Positions 1-4,502 of a stretch of 5,104 nt of DNA are shown piece after piece. The first letter of the stretch is position 1. Each line of letters begins with the position of its first letter. The notes under the pieces are model-generated. The model was given only the letters and a program-made list of their open reading frames with translations, made no database searches and was not told the origin of the DNA. Both the position numbers and the translations under genes were made by a program. The DNA comes from Spirochaetales bacterium (GTDB lineage Bacteria; Spirochaetota; Spirochaetia; DSM-16054; Sediminispirochaetaceae): NCBI GenBank assembly GCA_021767325.1, contig JAASTM010000222.1:1-5104 (forward strand). Direction: 5' to 3'.

Positions 1-60
1 AGGAGCCCGGTAGTTATCAGTGGAATAATCATTTCTGCTATCGTCATTGGCATATCCTAA
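1..60 (+). CDS. C-terminal end of a probable membrane protein (5' end outside window)
   Basis: Frame 1 is open from the first base and ends with TAA at 58-60, giving 19 residues. The tail is almost wholly hydrophobic (PVVISGIIISAIVIGIS), with small residues spaced like a final transmembrane helix, as found at the end of many transporters (for example EamA/DMT-type permeases). This frame is preferred over frame 3, which is open to 145 but runs through the consensus promoter and has no protein-like composition. The family cannot be named from so short a piece. About 57 nt separate its stop from the next promoter, so it is probably a separate transcription unit. No convincing terminator follows it. 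Confidence 0.5.
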   Translation, partial: RSPVVISGIIISAIVIGIS

Positions 61-117
61 CAGAAACTATAAGTGATTTTGAGCGGACTCTGCAATGCAG
101 CCGGGCATCAATTTTTA

Positions 118-147
118 TTGACAACAGTAAACTATCCGATATATAAT
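118..147 (+). promoter_or_regulatory. Consensus sigma70-type promoter of the pfp operon
   Basis: TTGACA at 118-123 and TATAAT at 142-147 both match the consensus in all six positions and are separated by 18 nt. An AT-rich stretch (AATTTTTATT, 110-119) lies just upstream of and over the -35 box and could act as an UP element. Transcription would start near 154, leaving a leader of about 42 nt before the GTG at 196. A promoter this strong is expected to need tight repression, and the inverted repeat at 147-167 starts on the last base of the -10 box. Confidence 0.88.
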
Positions 148-167
148 TATTTCATTAAATGAAATAA
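147..167. promoter_or_regulatory. Perfect palindromic operator, ROK (NagC/Mlc)-like
   Basis: Left arm TTATTTCATT (147-156), centre A (157) and right arm AATGAAATAA (158-167) form a perfect 10-bp inverted repeat. It begins on the last base of the -10 box and covers the predicted start site near 154, the classic position for a repressor operator. The outer half-sites TTATTTC and GAAATAA match those described for the E. coli ROK repressors NagC and Mlc. The only regulator gene in the window is a ROK protein, convergent with this operon, so it is the natural candidate to bind here. The palindrome and its position are seen; the binding partner is inferred. Confidence 0.85.
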
Positions 168-183
168 AAATTTTGCAGGTGTC

Positions 184-191
184 AGGAGAGG
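184..191 (+). promoter_or_regulatory. Ribosome binding site fixing the GTG start of pfp
   Basis: AGGAGAGG at 184-191 lies just upstream of GTG at 196, with the AGGAG core ending 7 nt before it. No ATG in the same frame fits better, and the protein from this GTG begins directly with the first Rossmann strand and the GQSGGP loop, as expected for the family. Confidence 0.75.
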
Positions 192-195
192 GACA

Positions 196-1392
196 GTGAA
201 GACGGGTAACGTGCTGATTGGGCAGTCCGGCGGGCCGACAGCGGTCATTAACTCCAGTCTGAGCGGGGTGATAGAAGCGGCGGCCGAAATGGGGAATTTC
301 CACAAAATCTATGGAATGCGCTTCGCAGTTGAGGGGCTGCTGCAGAGAGACCTGCTTGATATGAGTAATGTAACCCCCGGAGACCTTCGGGGACTACGAT
401 CGACGCCGGGATCGGCGCTGGGCTCCAGCCGCTACAAGCTGCAGGAGGAGGATCTGCCGAAGGTGAGGGCGGTGTTGGAGGAGTTCAATATCCGGTACTT
501 CTTTCTAATCGGTGGTAACGACACGATGGATACTATCCATCGCATAGAGCGGTACTGCCGGGAGACCGGATACGAGCTGACCGGGGTTGGAATTCCTAAG
601 ACGGTAGACAACGATTTATTCGGTACCGATCATACTCCCGGATTTGCCTCGGCAGCGCGTTATATTGCCCTGTCCGTCCAGCAGGCCGGGCGCCTGGCCG
701 ATGATATGCAGAGGGTGGACCGCTTTGCCGTATTTCAGACAGTCGGGCGGGAAGCCGGCTGGCTGGCAGCGGCGGCTGCATTGGCCAAGCGGAGGGACAG
801 TGAGGCGCCGCACCTCATCTACTTTCCGGAGCGACCGCTCAACCGAACACAGACTATACAGGATGTGAATGCGGGTATTGATAAGTACGGCTGGTGCTAC
901 CTTGTAGTCGGCGAGGGGGCACTCTGGGACGACGGGACCCCGGTCTCGGCGGCGGTTGAAAAGGACAAATTTTCGAATGTTGAGTTCGGCGCCATGGGTG
1001 GTGCCAGCGCTGCGCTCAGTCTGCATGCCCTCATCCGTGCCGAAACCGGCTACCGGGGTGAGTTCCAGATTACCGAATCGCTGCCGATGTGCGCCATCGA
1101 CCGGGCCAGTCAACTGGACCAAGAGGAGGCCTACCGTTGCGGGAAACGGGCCGTTGAACTGGCTGTAGACGGGACGAGCGGAGTCATGGTCAGCATGCGC
1201 CGGATTTCGAATGACCCGTACCAGATCGAGTTTGCCACCGAAAAGCTGGAGAATGTAGCGATCAAGGCCAAACCCATGCCGGACAATTTCATAAATACCG
1301 CCGGCAACTATCCGACACAGAAGTTCTTTGAGTATGCCGCACCACTGGTCGGAGAGTTCCCGGAATACGTTACTCTGAGGAACAAAGCATGA
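196..1392 (+). CDS. pfp: 6-phosphofructokinase, PPi-dependent type
   Basis: A 398-residue cytoplasmic enzyme of the phosphofructokinase superfamily, phosphorylating fructose 6-phosphate to the 1,6-bisphosphate. Visible motifs are the phosphoryl-donor loop GQSGGPTAVIN (9-19), the LGSSRY segment (75-80), GGNDT (106-110), PKTVDND (134-140) with catalytic base D138, TVGREAG (182-188) and PER (211-213) for sugar-phosphate contact. D109 (E. coli Gly104 position) and K135 (Gly124 position) are the two residues that mark pyrophosphate rather than ATP use. PPi use would make the step reversible, serving glycolysis and gluconeogenesis. N108 replaces the usual first Asp of GGD, a variant I believe occurs in some PPi-type clades. 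Length is normal for these enzymes. It is first gene of the operon, with a GTG start. Family is certain; PPi preference is inferred from two residues, and other sugar phosphates (sedoheptulose 7-phosphate, tagatose 6-phosphate) remain possible. Confidence 0.93.
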   Translation: MKTGNVLIGQSGGPTAVINSSLSGVIEAAAEMGNFHKIYGMRFAVEGLLQRDLLDMSNVTPGDLRGLRSTPGSALGSSRYKLQEEDLPKVRAVLEEFNIRYFFLIGGNDTMDTIHRIERYCRETGYELTGVGIPKTVDNDLFGTDHTPGFASAARYIALSVQQAGRLADDMQRVDRFAVFQTVGREAGWLAAAAALAKRRDSEAPHLIYFPERPLNRTQTIQDVNAGIDKYGWCYLVVGEGALWDDGTPVSAAVEKDKFSNVEFGAMGGASAALSLHALIRAETGYRGEFQITESLPMCAIDRASQLDQEEAYRCGKRAVELAVDGTSGVMVSMRRISNDPYQIEFATEKLENVAIKAKPMPDNFINTAGNYPTQKFFEYAAPLVGEFPEYVTLRNKA

Positions 1393-1408
1393 ATTTCGGA
1401 GAATAAAA

Positions 1409-1489
1409 ATGCTCGCAACGGCGGAGGTGGTCAGGTCGAAGGACCCTGCCCGGGCCAGGAAGGTAGGGAATGAGTATGCAGTTGAGTAG
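1409..1489 (+). CDS. Possible 26-residue small ORF or leader peptide
   Basis: ATG at 1409 is preceded by GGAG (1398-1401) with 7 nt between, a good translation-start layout inside the pfp to deacetylase gap. The frame runs 26 codons (beginning MLATAEVVRSKD, rich in Arg, Lys and Glu) to TAG at 1487-1489, so it overlaps the first 20 nt of the deacetylase gene in another frame. It has no signal peptide or membrane segment and no recognisable family. It may be a translational-coupling device or chance. An alternative is that it marks old coding sequence lost by frameshift, but the deacetylase N-terminus looks complete without it. Confidence 0.2.
   Translation: MLATAEVVRSKDPARARKVGNEYAVE
1429..1450 (+). 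other. Bulged hairpin before the deacetylase ribosome binding site
   Basis: In the 77-nt gap between pfp and the deacetylase gene, GG (1429-1430), CAG (1432-1434) and GTC (1435-1437) can pair with GAC (1442-1444), CTG (1446-1448) and CC (1449-1450). This gives 8 bp with single-base bulges at 1431 and 1445 and a GAAG loop. The deacetylase Shine-Dalgarno AGGAAGG (1457-1463) follows directly. No U-run follows, so this is not a terminator. A weak 5-bp repeat, AGCAT (1386-1390) with ATGCT (1409-1413), lies upstream. A role in mRNA processing or unequal expression within the operon is possible, but so is chance. Confidence 0.25.
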
Positions 1490-2300
1490 ACTGGAGAAAG
1501 GGAAGCTGATTCGGGATGAGAAGCTGGAGAGGATTATTCCCCATATTGGTACGAAAGAGGCGCGGTGGCTGTTTATTGCGCCCCACGACGACGACATTGT
1601 AATCGGTGCCGGTCTGCTCCTGCAGCAGGCGGTGCAAGAAGGCATTCGAATGAGGGTGCTGGTAACTACCGACGGCTCCATGGGCTACTGTGATCTGAAG
1701 GAAAGGGATGAGATTACGGATATACGGCGACGGGAAACCCGGGAGTCTTTCGCAAAAATCGGAATTCAGGATGTTGAATGGCTCGACTATCCGGATGCCA
1801 ACCTGATGCGCCACATCGGCCGCCGCCCGGCCGCGGCCCCGGATGAAATTGCGGGCTTTTCCGGCCTGCAGAACAGTTACACTGCCCATCTGCGCTCGTA
1901 TCGACCCAGTCACGTGTTCATCATGAGCGAGAACGATTACAACCCCGACCACAAGGTGGTCTATCAGGAGGTACTCATCTCGCTGTTTCATGCCGAAGGG
2001 GCCATATGGCCGGAACTCGGCCCCCCCTTAGAGCAGCGGCCGCAGGTATATGAGATGGCCGGCTACTGTAATTTCAGAGAAGATCCGAATGTGGAGATTA
2101 TAGGGGGGCAGGCCGAACTAGAGCTCAAACTGGAGGCGGTGTATGCCTTTCGGTCGCAGAAACAGATCGGGATGCTGGTTGAGAACCTGAAGCGGAACGG
2201 GCCCTACGAATATCTGCGGGATCTGGGATTCGACTATTATTCACCCGCCCGCTATCGCCGATTATTCCGCAGTGCGGAGAGTGATCGGGAGGAAGTGTGA
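1470..2300 (+). CDS. PIG-L/LmbE-family zinc-dependent N-deacetylase
   Basis: A 276-residue soluble protein of the PIG-L (LmbE-like) fold, whose members remove N-acetyl groups from glucosamine-containing molecules. The first motif FIAPHDDDIVIGAG (35-48) corresponds to the family AHPDDE: H39 and D42 are the expected zinc ligands and D41 the general base. The second motif NPDH (158-161) supplies the third zinc ligand H161. Compared with MshB-type enzymes, N158 stands where a His usually stabilises the oxyanion, and I43 replaces the usual Glu. No signal peptide is visible, so it should act in the cytoplasm. AGGAAGG at 1457-1463, 6 nt before ATG 1470, supports this start; ATG 1476 is the alternative. 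It lies 77 nt after pfp and overlaps the epimerase gene by 4 nt. The substrate is unknown; sugar-gene context suggests an acetylated amino sugar or its phosphate. Confidence 0.85.
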   Translation: MSMQLSRLEKGKLIRDEKLERIIPHIGTKEARWLFIAPHDDDIVIGAGLLLQQAVQEGIRMRVLVTTDGSMGYCDLKERDEITDIRRRETRESFAKIGIQDVEWLDYPDANLMRHIGRRPAAAPDEIAGFSGLQNSYTAHLRSYRPSHVFIMSENDYNPDHKVVYQEVLISLFHAEGAIWPELGPPLEQRPQVYEMAGYCNFREDPNVEIIGGQAELELKLEAVYAFRSQKQIGMLVENLKRNGPYEYLRDLGFDYYSPARYRRLFRSAESDREEV

Positions 2301-3238
2301 ACTACAACGTACGGCAATTCAAGCGCCACGGCATCGACTATCTCGAACTTGAATCTGCGAAAACCGGAGAGTATGTGCAGATTCTCCCCGGGAACGGTGG
2401 AACTGTACATCAAATTGCACTCCGTGCGGAGAGCGGCACAGTGCAGGAGCTTCTGGAGAATGATCCGCCTGAGGATATAACGCGAAACCCCTGGTTCAGA
2501 GGAAGAGTACTGTTTCCCTTTGACGACCGTGTACATGCCGGCCGCTATCGTTTCGACGGAGTGGAGTATCAGCTTCCGATCAATGATCCGGACGGAGAGG
2601 ATGCACTGCACGGATTTCTGTACGCGCAGAGCCTGGAGTTGTGCCGCAGTGAGACTTCGCAGCAGATGGCATGTGCTGTTCTAACCGGAGAGGTGGCGGA
2701 GTGGCCCGGATACCCGTTTCGTATGGGCATACGGCTTACCTACACCCTGGATTCGGAGGGGTTTCATCTGGGAATGAGGATCAAAAACAGCGGTGCGGTG
2801 CCGGCCCCTTTCTCTGTCGGCTGGCATCCCTATTTCAAGTGTGCAGCCCGGGATGCGGCCAGCAGCCAGCTGTGCATTCCGGCAGATCGCTACGTCGAGA
2901 TGGATGAAAAACTGGTGCCCAGCGGTCGGCTTTTAGCGGTGGAGGGGAGCGAATACGATTTTCGCCGAAAAAAGCCGATCGATGCACTCGTGCTGGATCA
3001 CGGCTTCAGGAATCCTGCGGGGTATATGGAGTACAGCACCGCGGATGTGAGCCTCAGGATTGAACAGTCGGAGCTGTTCGCCTATTCCCAGGTTTTCGTA
3101 CCGCCTGACCGCAGCTCGATTGCTCTGGAGCCGATAAGCGCCGCGACTGACGCTTTCAACAAACCCGAACTGGGACTGAGGGTCCTGGCCCCCGGTGCGG
3201 AGGCGGAGGGACTCGTTTCGGTACTGGTTTCAAACTGA
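2297..3238 (+). CDS. Aldose 1-epimerase (galactose mutarotase) family protein
   Basis: A 313-residue protein of the aldose epimerase beta-sandwich family, which interconverts alpha and beta anomers of a sugar or sugar phosphate. It shows an arginine-containing RGRVLFPFDDRV segment (68-79), the HG motif at H105, GWHPYF with H177, D234 in LDHGF, and E278 in the LEP motif followed by ATDAFN (283-288). By alignment from memory with the Lactococcus enzyme, H105 and H177 match the catalytic and binding histidines, E278 the catalytic base, and D234 a sugar-binding acid. Length is normal, and no export signal is visible. The start is GTG 2297, overlapping the previous stop in GTGA, with GGGAGGA at 2287-2293 only 3 nt before it, so translation is probably coupled to the deacetylase. 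It is the last gene of the operon. The sugar is unknown; divergent members accept hexose 6-phosphates or act on other sugars. Confidence 0.9.
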   Translation: MNYNVRQFKRHGIDYLELESAKTGEYVQILPGNGGTVHQIALRAESGTVQELLENDPPEDITRNPWFRGRVLFPFDDRVHAGRYRFDGVEYQLPINDPDGEDALHGFLYAQSLELCRSETSQQMACAVLTGEVAEWPGYPFRMGIRLTYTLDSEGFHLGMRIKNSGAVPAPFSVGWHPYFKCAARDAASSQLCIPADRYVEMDEKLVPSGRLLAVEGSEYDFRRKKPIDALVLDHGFRNPAGYMEYSTADVSLRIEQSELFAYSQVFVPPDRSSIALEPISAATDAFNKPELGLRVLAPGAEAEGLVSVLVSN

Positions 3239-3245
3239 AGGGTTA

Positions 3246-4406
3246 CTAAGTAGCGTTGGCCAGCATATGAGTCCAGATTTTATGACTCATGCCCTGCATA
3301 CCGGCCTGTGGAACCCGGTAGAGTTCGTTGAGCATATTCGCGGCGGCTCCGGCGGCCGCATCGTAGGTGACATCCTGCAGTGTTTCCAGACTGCATTTCG
3401 AGTGTTCTAAATAGCGGGCAGTGGGCTGCAGCTCCGTAGAGAGAATCTCGTCGATCATCTCCTTTTCCCCGGCTAAGTCTCCGCCGATTAAAACCGCCCG
3501 CGGATTGAGTAGTGACACCGCAAATGCAAGGTTCTGCAGTACCTCCCGTATGAGTCTGCGCTTGATCTCCCGGTTCCCCTTCAGCAGGCGGGTCTCCGGC
3601 AGTAGAAGCGAGACCTCGGATTGATCGAAGCGGTTCAAGAAGGCGCTTCTGAACTCACCGGCCCGGTGGTTTTCGCCGCGATACAATTTGCCCTCGATGA
3701 CGATTCCCAGACCAATCCCGACCGCCGGAAAATCGGCGGGCATTTCATCTGGGTCGTGAAACCGGGGCAGTACATACAAAAATGAGGGATGGTTCTGATT
3801 TCTCTGTTCCCAGAGGATGTGCAGGGCGCAGCTGTTGGCATCGTTTTCTATGATCACAGGATACTCGAAGCTGCGGTCGAGAAAGTCGGCCAGGCAGAGG
3901 GATTCTATATTGTGGGCCAGACTCTCCTCAATCGTGGCGCTTTCGGGGTGAATTACACCAGGGGATGCAATTCCGACTCCCAGAAGCTGCAGGCCGGCAA
4001 TCTGACTGCGCACGGTCCGGATGCTCTCCTGCAGGTACTGTTCAAAACCCACGGCCTGTGGCGGGACCTCCCGCTGCAGTCGAGTGAGAACCCGTCCGCT
4101 TATATCGCAGATTACAGCCCGGTAATAGGTGGACTGCATTTCGATTCCGATCACCCTTCCGTAGTCCGGATTGAGCTGGAGCTTCACCGCCGGCCGCCCG
4201 CCGCCGCGCTGCTTCTTTCTAAGCTTGGTTTCACGGACGAGACCGGTATTGAGAAAGCGGCTGATGATGTAGGTGATGGAAGAGGGCTGCAGACCGAGCT
4301 GCTCGGCCAGTTCGATTCGGGAGCTCTCCCCGTTCTTCAGCAGATAGTTGAGAATGAGCGCACCGTTGAGTGATTTCTGGAATAGGCTGTTTCCGATTAC
4401 CTTCAT
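3246..4406 (-). CDS. ROK-family transcriptional repressor (NagC/XylR-like)
   Basis: A 386-residue ROK regulator: an N-terminal winged helix (about 16-60, with SRIELAEQLGL leading into the recognition helix), a GGGRP linker (68-72), and a sugar-kinase-like ROK domain (about 84-360). In that domain ENDAN (187-191) carries the catalytic-type D189, GIGLGIVIEG (230-239) is the glycine-rich ROK signature, and NPRAVLIGGDLA (301-312) is the second conserved block. The kinase ATP loop is degenerate (E89 instead of Asp-x-Gly-x-Thr), as expected for a regulator. Oddly, the CxCGxxGCxE zinc cluster is absent (cysteines only at 100, 171, 193 and 338), and GEF-RS stands where GEIGH is usual, so the sensing His is S254. 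ATG 4406 lacks a Shine-Dalgarno, but the protein from it aligns with typical ROK N-termini and no in-frame start lies upstream. It is convergent with the operon, which it probably represses through 147-167; the inducer is probably a sugar. Confidence 0.93.
   Translation of the reverse strand: MKVIGNSLFQKSLNGALILNYLLKNGESSRIELAEQLGLQPSSITYIISRFLNTGLVRETKLRKKQRGGGRPAVKLQLNPDYGRVIGIEMQSTYYRAVICDISGRVLTRLQREVPPQAVGFEQYLQESIRTVRSQIAGLQLLGVGIASPGVIHPESATIEESLAHNIESLCLADFLDRSFEYPVIIENDANSCALHILWEQRNQNHPSFLYVLPRFHDPDEMPADFPAVGIGLGIVIEGKLYRGENHRAGEFRSAFLNRFDQSEVSLLLPETRLLKGNREIKRRLIREVLQNLAFAVSLLNPRAVLIGGDLAGEKEMIDEILSTELQPTARYLEHSKCSLETLQDVTYDAAAGAAANMLNELYRVPQAGMQGMSHKIWTHMLANAT
3267..3290. repeat. 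7-bp perfect inverted repeat in the 3' end of the ROK gene
   Basis: ATGAGTC (3267-3273) and GACTCAT (3284-3290) form a perfect inverted repeat with a 10-nt loop; GC at 3263-3264 and 3291-3292 can extend it past a 2-nt bulge. It begins 29 nt past the epimerase stop, within the last codons of the ROK gene. No U-run follows on either strand, so it is not a standard intrinsic terminator. It could stabilise the 3' end of operon mRNA or slow polymerase between the convergent genes. Confidence 0.4.
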
Positions 4407-4413
4407 CGGGTAG

Positions 4414-4442
4414 ATTGTATCTATTTTTAGATGGTTCTTCCA
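4414..4442 (-). promoter_or_regulatory. Candidate promoter of the ROK gene, predicted leaderless
   Basis: On the minus strand TACAAT (4419-4414) matches the -10 consensus in five of six bases. A poor -35 (TGGAAG, 4442-4437) lies 17 nt upstream. The start site expected 7 nt past the -10 is at about 4407, immediately before the ATG at 4406, so the mRNA would have little or no leader. This agrees with the lack of any Shine-Dalgarno. The weak -35 suits a low-abundance repressor. Confidence 0.5.
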
Positions 4443-4468
4443 TAGCGTTTTAATTTGACTAAATAGAT
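4419..4468. promoter_or_regulatory. 8-bp inverted repeat, one arm in each divergent promoter
   Basis: ATCTATTT (4419-4426) and AAATAGAT (4461-4468) are perfect inverted copies with start points 42 bp apart, about four helical turns. The first arm overlaps the last base upstream of the ROK -10 and is also part of a local palindrome, ATCTA (4419-4423) with TAGAT (4428-4432). The second arm directly follows the -35 of the rightward promoter. A further GAAATAA half-site, identical to the right half of the pfp operator, is at 4471-4477. Possible autoregulatory and shared operator; the binding protein is inferred only. Confidence 0.4.
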
Positions 4469-4484
4469 CAGAAATAAGTAAATT
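4455..4484 (+). promoter_or_regulatory. Candidate promoter of the sugar dehydrogenase gene
   Basis: TTGACT (4455-4460, five of six matches to the -35 consensus) is followed after 18 nt by TAAATT (4479-4484, four of six to the -10). Start would be near 4491, right at the AGGAGG ribosome binding site (4491-4496), so the leader would be only about 12 nt. This is tight, so a different -10 or start point is possible. Confidence 0.45.
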
Positions 4485-4502
4485 CCAGGCAGGAGGTACG
4501 TA

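Noticed and set aside
90..117. CTGCA-A-TGCAG repeat followed by a T-run, as a terminator for the upstream gene
   Set aside because: The stem is at most 4 bp once a loop is allowed, and the T-run lies about 11 nt away, so it does not meet the intrinsic-terminator layout.
3..145. Frame 3 reading open from the window start to 145
   Set aside because: It runs through the consensus promoter and has no protein-like features; frame 1 gives a plausible membrane-protein tail ending at 60.
596..1122. Minus-strand ORFs opposite the phosphofructokinase gene (up to 168 codons) and small plus-strand frames inside it
   Set aside because: They are antisense or out-of-frame shadows of a clearly conserved gene, with no ribosome sites or recognisable motifs.
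1370..1991. Minus-strand ORFs of 103 and 186 codons opposite the deacetylase
   Set aside because: The plus strand carries a recognisable PIG-L protein with its own start and motifs; the opposite frames are compositional artefacts of GC-rich coding DNA.
3789..4373. A 194-codon plus-strand ORF opposite the ROK gene
   Set aside because: It is antisense to the winged-helix and ROK-domain coding region, has no convincing ribosome site and no family-like sequence.
4231..4443. A 70-codon minus-strand ORF starting upstream of the ROK start
   Set aside because: It is out of frame with the ROK protein, has no Shine-Dalgarno, and continues as a shadow through the helix-turn-helix region.
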